Assembly (NCBI GenBank): GCA_944327105.1 | Contig: CALVGN010000008.1 | Span: 1 to 47,900 of the forward strand | Length of the DNA stretch: 47,900 nt | DNA from: an uncultured Erysipelotrichaceae bacterium | GTDB taxonomy: Bacteria > Bacillota_I > Bacilli_A > Erysipelotrichales > Erysipelotrichaceae | Reading direction: 5' to 3' | Shown: piece after piece, positions 35,963-44,141 of the stretch | How positions within the stretch are numbered: position 1 is the stretch's first letter | Layout: every line of letters starts with the position of its first letter | Made by a program: the position numbers and the translations under genes | Notes under the pieces: generated by a model | Database searches by the model: none | Told to the model about the DNA's origin: nothing | The model's input: the letters and a program-made list of their open reading frames with translations, nothing else

Positions 35963-36295
35963 TTATTTTCTGAGAAATCGATCATCGATATGCGCATTGG
36001 AAATATCATCGATCAATCTTCTTGAAGTCACATGCAAATCATATTTTTCCCGTAACATGGCAACGTGTTGCATCAAATCGGATGCATGATACGCATCCAA
36101 TGCATCCTGATCTTTCCACTCATCGATCAATATCACAATATTCTGATGATCATACGGAAAATAATATGCATACTGGATACAACCATCCAACTTACGAATC
36201 GCTTCCACAATACCGCTTTCCATCATTTCTTTCGCAAAGTTAACAGCATTGTTCCCTTCACCGTGATACGTCAACATCATCATAAATGACATCAT
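35963..36295 (-). CDS. ABM-domain (YgiN-like) monooxygenase family protein
   Basis: A 110-residue protein with the antibiotic biosynthesis monooxygenase fold. The pattern LDGCIQYAYYFPYDHQNIVI, then IDEWKDQDALDAYHASDLMQ, is typical. Relatives include quinol monooxygenases and heme-degrading enzymes; the substrate here is unknown. The start after AAGGAGGATGAA sets the N-terminus, and the longer upstream frame runs into dnaN. Its place between dnaN and rlbA, with terminators on both sides, is not that of Bacillus and suggests an insertion. Confidence 0.85.
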   Translation of the reverse strand: MMSFMMMLTYHGEGNNAVNFAKEMMESGIVEAIRKLDGCIQYAYYFPYDHQNIVILIDEWKDQDALDAYHASDLMQHVAMLREKYDLHVTSRRLIDDISNAHIDDRFLRK

Positions 36296-36317
36296 TTCAT
36301 CCTCCTTCTGCATAAAA

Positions 36318-36350
36318 AATGGATATCCTAGAACACCAAGGATATCCATT
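36318..36350 (-). terminator. Terminator after dnaN
   Basis: AATGGATATCCT and its complement form a 12-base stem with a nine-base loop, followed on the minus strand by TTTTTTATG. Confidence 0.85.
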
Positions 36351-36365
36351 ATGGTTAAACCATTT

Positions 36366-37487
36366 CTAATTATAGGTCCGTACGGGTAACAGTAATTCGA
36401 TGGTATGATCGAATTCAATATTTTCGATCAAGAACGCTTTCATTTCACCACTCATCAAAAATACCACCGTATCACAATTCAATGCTCTGATCGCATCCCG
36501 TGCATAATCGCCACTGAATGCGATATCGATCGGATCCCCTTCATAACGGATATAGTCCACTGTTTCATTAGAAGAACCCACTTCCTGATTCCTGGATGCA
36601 ATGGTAATACCATCCGCGTTGACACTCATTTTGACAATGGCCATACCATCATTACGAATGAATGCACACCGATCCAATGCTGCCATCAGATCATCCACCT
36701 TCACCGTTAATTTTTGAGTATGACTGGATGGAATCAACCGATCTGTTTCCGGGAATGAACCATCGATCAATCTGGATTGAACCAATGTATCCGTGATAGC
36801 AAACTGCACATAACGATCGGAAATATAGAATCGGATCTTCCCTGGATTTTCAATGATCTTGTCCACATCATCCAATACCCGTGCAGGGATGGTCACATTA
36901 AACATTTCATTGGAATCCACCGGGATCTGTTTTTGAGAAAGTCGATACGAATCGGTTCCCACAGCTGTCAACATCCCATTGAGGTTTCTGAAATTGACAC
37001 CGGTCAATACCGGACGTTGCTCTTTTTTAGAAACCGCAAAGGTGGTTTGATGGATCAGACTCATTAAATCGGCCGCATCGATATCCAAATAAGTTAATGG
37101 ATGTTTGATATCAATATCCGGATAATCACGTGCCGGGATACCATTGATTTTATATTCAACGGCATTACCGCTAATTTTTGTGAATGTGGTATCGGCGACA
37201 TCGAACTTTACAGTATCTCCATCCAGTCGACGGATCATTTCTAACAAGTATTTGCTTTCCAATACGATCGCACCGGTTTCATTCATCACGATCTGATAAT
37301 CTGGTTCTTGGATATCAATGGTTTTGACAATCGTCATATTGGAATCGGATGCCGTTAATATCAGTTGATCATTGGTCAATTCGATCTTGATCCCACTTAA
37401 AGCCGGTACCGGTGAATTCGCTGATATGGCATGAGAGACATGATTGAGTGCTTTGAGAAAGTAACGTTTGGAAATAGAAAATTGCAT
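36366..37487 (-). CDS. dnaN: DNA polymerase III beta clamp
   Basis: A 373-residue sliding clamp. It starts MQFSISKRYFLKALNHVSHAI, has SKYLLEMIRRLDGDTVKF and RPVLTGVNF in the usual places, and ends IELLLPVRTYN. The start follows GGAG. It lies after dnaA with a small DnaA-box cluster between them. Confidence 0.96.
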   Translation of the reverse strand: MQFSISKRYFLKALNHVSHAISANSPVPALSGIKIELTNDQLILTASDSNMTIVKTIDIQEPDYQIVMNETGAIVLESKYLLEMIRRLDGDTVKFDVADTTFTKISGNAVEYKINGIPARDYPDIDIKHPLTYLDIDAADLMSLIHQTTFAVSKKEQRPVLTGVNFRNLNGMLTAVGTDSYRLSQKQIPVDSNEMFNVTIPARVLDDVDKIIENPGKIRFYISDRYVQFAITDTLVQSRLIDGSFPETDRLIPSSHTQKLTVKVDDLMAALDRCAFIRNDGMAIVKMSVNADGITIASRNQEVGSSNETVDYIRYEGDPIDIAFSGDYARDAIRALNCDTVVFLMSGEMKAFLIENIEFDHTIELLLPVRTYN

Positions 37488-37539
37488 GAGCGGGGTGGCT
37501 CCTTTCTTGTATTATTATACGAATTTATTATTACTATAC

Positions 37540-37623
37540 TGTGGAAAGTGTGGAAAAGTGGTCAAACCATCGCATTTATCGGTGTTATTGATGTCGATAA
37601 AATCGTGGATAAATTGTGGAATC
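37540..37623. promoter_or_regulatory. Second DnaA-box cluster between dnaA and dnaN
   Basis: Four boxes on the minus strand: CTTTCCACA (37540-37548), TTTTCCACA (37549-37557), TTATCCACG (37604-37612) and a GATTCCACA-like box at 37615-37623 overlapping the dnaA stop. Together with the larger cluster upstream of dnaA this suggests a bipartite origin as in Bacillus. Confidence 0.75.
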
Positions 37624-39037
37624 ACGCCGTTTTGGGTTTGAGTTGCTTTTCCAGTTCATTGATGGCCATGGCATAAGCAGGATCCGTTTTGATCAATTTT
37701 TCCACTTTTGCGATGGAACTGATCACGGTGGAGTGGTCTTTACCACCGAATTCCGCTCCAATGCTGAGATAAGGCAGATCCATGAGTTTGCGGATCAGAT
37801 ACATGGAAATCTGTCGTGCTTTGGTGATTTCTTTGGTTCGGGTCTTGCTGGTGACCTGCTGTCGGGTCAAATTGTAATAATCTGCGACCGTAGTAATGAT
37901 CTTTTTGGGATTGATCCCAGAAGCATCCATGATCAACGGCTGACCTTTGAAACACGACATGGTGAAATGAATATCGACCGGGGTATCAGGATTAGCCTGA
38001 ATGATGCAGAATTGCAGCCGTTTCAAGGATCCTTCCAATGCACGTACATCTGAATTGAAGTTAGTTGCAAGGAATGCAATGGACTCATTATCGATATCTG
38101 TGGAGAATTCACTGCTACTTTGGTTCAGCTTCTTTTTTAAAATAGCGACACTGGTTTCAAATTCCGGGGAATCGATGCCAACTGTCAATCCTTGGCGAAA
38201 CCGGGAAATCAATCGGTCTTCGATTCCTTTGATTTCATTGGGCAAGCGATCCGAAACGACAATGATCTGCTTGTGGTTATTGATCAATTCGTTATAACAG
38301 TTAAAGAAAATCTCATGGCTTTTTTCTTTATTGGCCAGAAACTGGATATCATCCATCAGCAATACATCATAAGTGCGCAGTTGTTCTTTAAAGGCATCGA
38401 TGGTTCCTTTGCGAATGGATTCGGATACCGCTTCGACAAAATCCATAGTCGGAAGATAACAGACCCGTTTGGTCGGATCATTGGATAAGACGTAATTACC
38501 AACTGAACAAAGCAAATGCGTTTTTCCAAGACCGGAATTGCCATAAATAAAGAGTGGATTATAGAACCGACCGGGATTGTACGCACAAGCCAATGCAGCA
38601 GCATGACATTCCCGATTGCAGTCACCAACGACAAAATTTTCAAATGTATATTCGCTGGGTAAGGGCAAGCCAAGTTGGAAGGTCTCGTTTTGGGGTAAAG
38701 CGTGGGATTTCGAACTCAAAGCAGTGGGATGACGCATGGAGCGATAGTGCTCATAGTCACCTGGCGAATAGATGGAAAGTTGGGTTGTCGTATTGGATAA
38801 TTGTTGGATCGTGGATTCGATGATAGCTTTATGTTCTTCGATGATACTTTGACAAATCGCATTGGTCGCAATAATGATCGTATGGTCTTTATCCATATCA
38901 GCAATGACAAGGGATGGCACAAAAAAAGTATCGATGATCATTGAATCGATGTTGGTGTTGTTTTTGATTGTTTCAAATAATGTCGTTTGAAATGGTTGGA
39001 ATTGCGGAAAATCGCTTTGCGTATATATATTAGACAT
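37622..39037 (-). CDS. dnaA: Chromosomal replication initiator DnaA
   Basis: A 471-residue AAA+ initiator. Domain III starts about residue 130 with YTFENFVVGDCNR; Walker A is GNSGLGKTH, and LLMDDIQFLANKE carries Walker B. Domain IV has the DnaA signature GGKDHSTVISSIAK. Domain II is short. The start at 39037 is within 65 bases of the first upstream DnaA box; the Shine-Dalgarno is weak. An extended -10 (TGCTATTCT) is seen upstream on the minus strand. Confidence 0.97.
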   Translation of the reverse strand: MSNIYTQSDFPQFQPFQTTLFETIKNNTNIDSMIIDTFFVPSLVIADMDKDHTIIIATNAICQSIIEEHKAIIESTIQQLSNTTTQLSIYSPGDYEHYRSMRHPTALSSKSHALPQNETFQLGLPLPSEYTFENFVVGDCNRECHAAALACAYNPGRFYNPLFIYGNSGLGKTHLLCSVGNYVLSNDPTKRVCYLPTMDFVEAVSESIRKGTIDAFKEQLRTYDVLLMDDIQFLANKEKSHEIFFNCYNELINNHKQIIVVSDRLPNEIKGIEDRLISRFRQGLTVGIDSPEFETSVAILKKKLNQSSSEFSTDIDNESIAFLATNFNSDVRALEGSLKRLQFCIIQANPDTPVDIHFTMSCFKGQPLIMDASGINPKKIITTVADYYNLTRQQVTSKTRTKEITKARQISMYLIRKLMDLPYLSIGAEFGGKDHSTVISSIAKVEKLIKTDPAYAMAINELEKQLKPKTA

Positions 39038-39099
39038 AGACTTAAACCCAAGTGATGCGTATAGAATAGCACGAATCTGATATGTAAACTCATTGTAAA

Positions 39100-39380
39100 T
39101 GTGGAAAAATTATTTTTCCACATTTCATATCATATCGTTTATTTAATGTTTATCGGAGTATCTGCAGTTTTCCACATTTTTCCACATCTTTATGATGTGG
39201 ATTATTTGTGGAAAAATCATCCACATGAGTGATGGATGTGGATAATGTGGAGAAAACAGGGAATTTTTTGAATTATCCACGAATTTTAAACAGTCAAAAA
39301 GTGTGATTTTATCGGTTTTCCACAAACTTTTCCACATTTTCCACAGTTGTTGAAAAGTGGTAATTGTGGATTGTGGAAAA
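39100..39380. other. Origin of replication (oriC), main DnaA-box cluster
   Basis: About 15 DnaA-box-like nine-mers lie on both strands. Nine are TTTTCCACA (for example 39114, 39168, 39178, 39316, 39328, 39337). One is TTATCCACA (39237-39245, minus) and one TTATCCACG (39273-39281). The left part (39110-39165) is AT-rich and could be the unwinding element. It lies immediately upstream of dnaA, the usual place of oriC. Confidence 0.93.
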
Positions 39381-39515
39381 CCAATCTGTTTTACCACATT
39401 GTTCCTTTTATAGGGATTTGAACATGATTAAATCACGAATGAACATGGTTTGAATCATGGTGAATCATCATTAATCAATAAGGAACCCTTAAAGATGATG
39501 GTTTTCCATCAAAAA

Positions 39516-39540
39516 AAGGATGTGGTGTTACCACATCCTT
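39516..39540 (-). terminator. Terminator of the rpmH-rnpA-yidC-jag operon
   Basis: AAGGATGTGGT pairs with ACCACATCCTT across three bases, and seven A residues on the plus strand give the T run for minus-strand transcripts. It protects oriC from read-through. Confidence 0.9.
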
Positions 39541-39561
39541 GGACATTGAATATATTGAATA

Positions 39562-40275
39562 CTATTCACTGATGGTCGTTTCATCCAATTCAACGATTTC
39601 AACGGTGACATCATTATCATCGTTACTGTCGCTTAAATCGATATGATCGCCAAGATCCACTTCTTCATCCGGGATATAGCGTAAAACGATATGCCGGTTG
39701 GTACCTTCACCTTCACTGGCTGTGGATAAATTATGCCAATTCGCCAATGCCTGGTGGATCACTTTGCGTTCGTCATTGGGCATCGGTTGAAGTTCGGCAT
39801 CCACATGGCTGCGTTGGACTTCTTTTGCAGTATTCTTGGCAGCCCGTACGATTCGAGAGTAGCGGTGATGCTTGTAGTTGTTGATATCCACGAAAACCGG
39901 ATATCTGTGCTTGAATTCACCTTGAACGGCGGCATTGGCCACGGTGTTGATGGCTTTTAATGTATTGCCACCTTTGCCGATATATACGGCATTATTGGTA
40001 GAGGTGATATTGACATTCCAACCATCTCCTTCACGATTGAGGCTGATTTCCATTTCGATGCCGTCAGGATCGATCTCGGAGAAGAAACCACCCAGATAAT
40101 CAAAGAGGAATTCTTTGATATCATCCATGCAATACGCTTCGATGATGCATTCTTTGCCTTCATCGGGGTTGGATGGTTGAACCACCTTATACTTCAATTC
40201 TTCCAATGCACAGCCTTTGGCTTCACAAGCTAATTGTAATGCATTGTTTAAATCCTTACCGCTGTATTGTTCCAT
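39562..40275 (-). CDS. jag: RNA-binding protein Jag/KhpB
   Basis: A 237-residue protein with the N-terminal Jag domain (ALQLACEAKGCALEELKYKV), a KH domain with AVYIGKGGNTLKAI, and an R3H region (RAAKNTAKEVQRS through DERKVIHQAL), with an acidic tail. It binds RNA with KhpA and influences cell envelope and division in relatives. It follows yidC by four bases. Confidence 0.94.
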   Translation of the reverse strand: MEQYSGKDLNNALQLACEAKGCALEELKYKVVQPSNPDEGKECIIEAYCMDDIKEFLFDYLGGFFSEIDPDGIEMEISLNREGDGWNVNITSTNNAVYIGKGGNTLKAINTVANAAVQGEFKHRYPVFVDINNYKHHRYSRIVRAAKNTAKEVQRSHVDAELQPMPNDERKVIHQALANWHNLSTASEGEGTNRHIVLRYIPDEEVDLGDHIDLSDSNDDNDVTVEIVELDETTISE

Positions 40276-40279
40276 AGAT

Positions 40280-41143
40280 TTATACCTTCTTGTCGACTAT
40301 ATATTGAATGAATACTGTTTTGAATATGGTAACTAAAGCAGAAATGGTCCAGTAGATGATCATACCACTTGGCCAGATCACCGATAAGATCAAGATCGGG
40401 ATCATCATCAAGTACATGGAATTGCCCATCGGGTTTTTCTGTTCCTGATAACGGCGATGTTCGGCTTCCGCTTTTTTCTTGGCCCGTTGTTTAGCTAAGA
40501 ATTGTGGAATGAACATCGAGCCGACTTGTGCGGCCATCATGATGACAAATAAGATCACATACTGCCATTGTCCGTTGGTGAAACCATCCCATGGTGTTTG
40601 TTCCAGATGCAAACCAAGGAATTCTCCACTGGTCACGATCGGAGAACGCTGCATTGCCTGGAAGATGGCAAAGATCAATGGGAATTGTAAGAACATCCCA
40701 ATCATGGCAGAAAATGGATTGATCTTATACTTACTGTATAGACTTTGCATTTCCTGAGCCATGCGCATCTTGGATGCATCATCGGTCTTGTTGGCATATT
40801 TATCTTGGATCCGCTGCAATTCTGGTTGAATCAATTGCATCCGTTGCATGCTGATCTGGGATTTGATGGTCAATGCCACGATCACGATGTTGGCAATGAT
40901 GGTTGCAGCTGCAATACCGCCGGCCGGACCAATATAGTCGGCACTGTAGTTGATGATCTGACAAATCGGCCATACAAAGATCGCAAACCATCCCGTATCG
41001 GATAATGTTTCCATAAACGGTGTATCTTTGGCGATCATGATGATATTGCCAGCTTCATCCTGCGGAGCGGTACAGCCGGTCAGTGTGAACACACCAACGA
41101 TGGCAACCATGAAAAGCAACATTTTTTTCTTGTTAAATTTCAT
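40280..41143 (-). CDS. yidC: Membrane protein insertase YidC (SpoIIIJ type)
   Basis: A 287-residue lipoprotein insertase. The signal ends LTGC with the lipidated cysteine at residue 24. Five hydrophobic segments follow. IQDKYANKTDDASKMRMAQEMQSLYSKYKINP is the cytoplasmic loop before the conserved insertase helix. The Lys-rich C-terminus ends YIVDKKV. It lies between rnpA and jag. Confidence 0.95.
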   Translation of the reverse strand: MKFNKKKMLLFMVAIVGVFTLTGCTAPQDEAGNIIMIAKDTPFMETLSDTGWFAIFVWPICQIINYSADYIGPAGGIAAATIIANIVIVALTIKSQISMQRMQLIQPELQRIQDKYANKTDDASKMRMAQEMQSLYSKYKINPFSAMIGMFLQFPLIFAIFQAMQRSPIVTSGEFLGLHLEQTPWDGFTNGQWQYVILFVIMMAAQVGSMFIPQFLAKQRAKKKAEAEHRRYQEQKNPMGNSMYLMMIPILILSVIWPSGMIIYWTISALVTIFKTVFIQYIVDKKV

Positions 41144-41171
41144 GAATACTCCTTAATTACTAAATGAAAAG

Positions 41172-41504
41172 CTATTCCATTATAGCTTTATTCAATAGCT
41201 TTTCAAAAAACTTTTTATTGGTGGCAAAATCATTGGAAAGATAGAGTTTCCGAACGATCAAAACACCATCATACGGAAAAGTGTCAAAATCGATAAGATC
41301 CTGGATCATCATGCGTAATTGCCGTTTGATGTGATTGCGGGTGACAGCAATGCCGATTTTTTTGGACACAGATAAACCAAATCGCGCATATGGTTCTTTT
41401 TTTGGATGGATATATAGAATAAAGGATGGACTAACCAAAGCATGATCTTTTTTGCGGATCATGCGAAATTCCTCATTTTTGAGAATGCGATATTTCTTTT
41501 TCAT
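41172..41504 (-). CDS. rnpA: Ribonuclease P protein component
   Basis: A 110-residue basic protein. FGLSVSKKIGIAVTRNHIKRQLR contains the RNR-like motif that contacts RNase P RNA. The ATG lies 18 bases after the terminator-like hairpin behind rpmH, and no Shine-Dalgarno can be seen. Translation may therefore depend on the hairpin or be weak. Confidence 0.93.
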   Translation of the reverse strand: MKKKYRILKNEEFRMIRKKDHALVSPSFILYIHPKKEPYARFGLSVSKKIGIAVTRNHIKRQLRMMIQDLIDFDTFPYDGVLIVRKLYLSNDFATNKKFFEKLLNKAIME

Positions 41505-41522
41505 TGTTCATTATTATAAAGA

Positions 41523-41548
41523 AAAAGCCACGAACATGTCGTGGCTTT
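41523..41548 (-). terminator. Hairpin between rpmH and rnpA
   Basis: A 10-base stem (AAAGCCACGA and its complement) with five-base loop is followed on the minus strand by TTTTTC. It probably attenuates transcription so that rpmH is expressed more than rnpA. Confidence 0.8.
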
Positions 41549-41551
41549 ATT

Positions 41552-41686
41552 TTATGCAGATAAAACTTTTCTTCCCTTAGCTCTGCGACGGGACAATACT
41601 TTGCGTCCGCCGACGGTGGCCATGCGGGCACGGAAACCGTGAGTCGCTTTTGCTCTGCGCTTGCTGGGCTGATATGTACGCTTCAT
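41552..41686 (-). CDS. rpmH: Ribosomal protein L34
   Basis: A 44-residue basic protein, [18 protein letters not shown] and so on, ending GRKVLSA; every part matches L34. AGGAGG lies seven bases before the ATG. The gene is head of the rpmH-rnpA-yidC-jag operon. Confidence 0.98.
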   Translation of the reverse strand: MKRTYQPSKRRAKATHGFRARMATVGGRKVLSRRRAKGRKVLSA

Positions 41687-41811
41687 TGATAAAACCTCCT
41701 TTTTACAAAATCGCTATTAGTTTAATGAAAGCATGTCGAAAAGTAAAGAGAAAATCGATTGACAAAAGGGATTGATCGATGGTCAGACCATAAAAATAAT
41801 GTGAAAATTCG

Positions 41812-41846
41812 TTGACATTACTACTGTACTAGTTGTATAGTACAGT
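41812..41846 (+). promoter_or_regulatory. gntR operon promoter with palindromic operator
   Basis: TTGACA (41812-41817) and TATAGT (41836-41841) are spaced by 18 bases. ACTGTACTA (41823-41831) and its complement TAGTACAGT (41838-41846) form an inverted repeat over the -10, the natural site for autoregulation by the encoded GntR-type protein. Confidence 0.8.
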
Positions 41847-41862
41847 CATAAGGAGGAAGTGG

Positions 41863-42225
41863 ATGTTCGAATTCAATAAAAATGAACCACTGTGGCAGCA
41901 GATCATCTTAGATATCCAGACCAAGATCGCATCCGGTTATTATACGACGGGAACACAAATCGAATCGGTGCGGGAACTGGCATCCATTTATGGTGTCAAT
42001 CCCAATACGATCGTTAAATCTTTATCGGTATTGGAAGATAAGGGCATATTAAAAACCGAGAGAGGAATCGGGAAGTTTGTGGATATGGATGAAGCAGCCA
42101 TCGAAGAAATGAAAATCGAACTGGCAAGTCGTTTGATCCAAAACGTTGTCAAACAATGTAAGGCAATGGGAGTGGATCAAATCTTGTTTGATGCAATCGC
42201 AAAAAAGGAGTATATGCATGAGTGA
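41863..42225 (+). CDS. GntR-family regulator, YtrA type
   Basis: A 120-residue repressor. The winged helix (PLWQQIILDIQTKIASGYY, SVRELASIYGVNPNTIVKSL) occupies most of the protein, and the C-terminal part is short as in the YtrA subgroup. AAGGAGG supports the start at 41863. It heads an operon with an ABC-2 type transporter, the usual partner of YtrA regulators. Confidence 0.92.
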   Translation: MFEFNKNEPLWQQIILDIQTKIASGYYTTGTQIESVRELASIYGVNPNTIVKSLSVLEDKGILKTERGIGKFVDMDEAAIEEMKIELASRLIQNVVKQCKAMGVDQILFDAIAKKEYMHE

Positions 42226-42940
42226 AAACAACGATGTGATGATTCAAATTGATCATGTCACAAAATCCTATGGTTCGACCAAGGCACTGGATGATTTTTC
42301 ATTACAGTTGTCTACGGGCAAGATCATTGGATTATTGGGTCCAAATGGAAGTGGTAAAACCACCTTGATGAAGATACTGGCAGGTCTGATCCATGATTAT
42401 TGTGGATCTGTAACCATTGATGGTCATACCATCGATCCCTATACCAAAAGTATCGTGGCTTATCTTTCCGATGAACCCTATTTTCCAAAATGGATGAAGA
42501 TAAGAGATGGGATACGGTTATACCATGATTTCTATACCGATTTTGATGTAGAAAAATGCATGCATCTGATCAAACAGATGGAATTGGATCCCAATATGTC
42601 CATTAAATCTATGTCCAAGGGAATGAATGAAAAATTTTTACTGGCCCTTTGCATGGCCCGTAATGCATTGGTGTATATCCTGGATGAACCGATCGGTGGT
42701 GTCGATCCTGCGGCAAGGGAAGAGATCATGGAGACGATATTATCCAATTACAATCCCAATGGATTGATGGTCATATCCACGCATTTGGTCAAAGATATCG
42801 AACGGATCTTTGATGAAGTGGTATTGATCAAACAAGGAAGTGTGGTTTTACACCGCAATGCTGAAGAATTAAGAGAAGAACGTAATCAAAGTATCGATGA
42901 TTTATTTGTGGAGGTGTTCCGTCATGATGCGTTTAATTAA
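42218..42940 (+). CDS. ABC transporter ATP-binding protein
   Basis: A 240-residue ATPase. Walker A is GPNGSGKTT, the signature is SKGMNEK (rather than LSGGQ), Walker B is VYILDEPIGGVD, and the switch is STHLVKD. It overlaps the gntR gene by eight bases and has AAAAAGGAG before the start. With the membrane gene it likely exports an antibiotic or lipid-like compound, as in YtrB/BcrA-type systems. The substrate is unknown. Confidence 0.92.
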   Translation: MSENNDVMIQIDHVTKSYGSTKALDDFSLQLSTGKIIGLLGPNGSGKTTLMKILAGLIHDYCGSVTIDGHTIDPYTKSIVAYLSDEPYFPKWMKIRDGIRLYHDFYTDFDVEKCMHLIKQMELDPNMSIKSMSKGMNEKFLLALCMARNALVYILDEPIGGVDPAAREEIMETILSNYNPNGLMVISTHLVKDIERIFDEVVLIKQGSVVLHRNAEELREERNQSIDDLFVEVFRHDAFN

Positions 42941-43706
42941 ATTGGAACTGATTCAGTGTAAAAACCAATATATGACACTGATGTTCATTGTGATGGGTGG
43001 TTTCTTCTTGATGGGATTTGCCGGTTATCATCTGGAATCAGTTCGTGGGATGAACGCCATGGAGATGGTTTCGACCATTTATGGTGTAACGGCATTCGTA
43101 TTCATGATGGGTGTCACACTGTTATGTTTTGTGGTACTGGTCAGAGTATTCTCAACCTTTGCTTCCAGCATGTTCAACCGGAATGGATATCTTTACAATA
43201 CATTACCGGTTACATCCTATGAATTGGTTGCAAGCAAGATCATCGCTGCGTTTATTTGGTTAGTGATCTTTGGATTGGTTTTATTAGCTTCGATGGTGGT
43301 GATGACTATTGGGATATTATTGGCAGTATTGATGGATAATATGGATATTTTCAGACAATTGATCACTCAAGTGGATCTTCGATATGTCTTGAACCGGTGT
43401 ATCTATTTCTTCATGGCGCTTTTTGACGGGAATGGTTATTATTTGTTCCAAAGTGTGATGATGATCTTATCCACGATATCCATTGGTTATACCATCATTA
43501 CATTGGTCCATCTTCCTTTGATCCAACAGATGAAAAAAGCGTTACGGTATGTGGTTTATCTGATCGTGATCGTATTGATGATCTTAGCCATGGAATACAT
43601 TGAACTTCCATTCTTAGATACATGGATGGTGTTGACCATTATCGGAATACTCGGTTATGGTTTGACCAGTTATCTCGTGGCACATAAAATCGATGTCGCT
43701 GGTTAA
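42924..43706 (+). CDS. ABC-2 type membrane permease
   Basis: A 260-residue polytopic protein with about six hydrophobic helices (for example MTLMFIVMGGFFLMGFAGY and LVIFGLVLLASMVVMTIGIL). Its start overlaps the ATPase gene and GGAGG lies upstream, so the two are coupled. It is the membrane partner of that ATPase. Confidence 0.88.
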   Translation: MMRLIKLELIQCKNQYMTLMFIVMGGFFLMGFAGYHLESVRGMNAMEMVSTIYGVTAFVFMMGVTLLCFVVLVRVFSTFASSMFNRNGYLYNTLPVTSYELVASKIIAAFIWLVIFGLVLLASMVVMTIGILLAVLMDNMDIFRQLITQVDLRYVLNRCIYFFMALFDGNGYYLFQSVMMILSTISIGYTIITLVHLPLIQQMKKALRYVVYLIVIVLMILAMEYIELPFLDTWMVLTIIGILGYGLTSYLVAHKIDVAG

Positions 43707-43717
43707 TTGAAAATAAT

Positions 43718-43751
43718 GAAAAGCATGATCTGTTCAAAGATCATGCTTTTC
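43718..43751 (+). terminator. Terminator of the gntR-ABC operon
   Basis: GAAAAGCATGATC pairs with GATCATGCTTTTC across eight bases, 12 bases after the stop, and CTTTTC ends the 3' arm. Confidence 0.85.
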
Positions 43752-44137
43752 AATTATTGAATTAAAATAACGATTCATAGGAAACGGAAAAGGAATATTC
43801 CTTGTGCTACAGAGAATGAGTTGCAGAAAACTTCTGATTTGAAGCAGCGAATCACTCATTTTTTGATTGATACGGAGTGATACGGAGTGATCCATCACAA
43901 AAATTTGCGTTATTTCATACGCAAGTAGTAAGATGGATAAGCATGACTCGACCATCCATAAGATGGTCATACCATTTTAAAATACGATGGAGGAAAGATG
44001 GAGAAATGTTGAATTTTAATAAAAAAGAAAGGATGATCAAATACTAGTTCAACAATGGGTTTAGGAGGATACCGTATTCCGGTATTTGGTCATAATCATG
44101 AAATCATATGGTTTAACCATGGAATGCGGTGTGCTTT
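43752..44137. other. Intergenic region before the ABC exporter genes
   Basis: This region of nearly 400 bases has no long ORF. It holds an imperfect hairpin ending in T6 (about 43827-43866), two direct copies of TGATACGGAG (43868-43887), a TTGCGT/ACGCAA hairpin (43905-43924), and a 13-codon frame MLNFNKKERMIKY near 44006-44050. That frame, preceded by GGAGAA, resembles the start of the nearby GntR protein (MFEFNKNE) and may be a remnant of a second regulator gene. Confidence 0.5.
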
Positions 44138-44141
44138 ATGA
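44055..44141 (+). CDS. Possible 28-codon leader ORF overlapping the exporter start
   Basis: ATG at 44055 opens a 28-residue frame, MGLGGYRIPVFGHNHEIIW and so on. Its TGA shares bases with the ATG of the ABC exporter gene (ATGA). The exporter has no convincing Shine-Dalgarno of its own, so coupling to this frame is plausible. The ORF itself also lacks a clear site. No family is recognised. Confidence 0.3.
   Translation: MGLGGYRIPVFGHNHEIIWFNHGMRCAL

Noticed and set aside
41700-41830. A second origin-like region upstream of rpmH
   Set aside because: No DnaA-box sequences were found there; only the gntR promoter and operator are recognisable.
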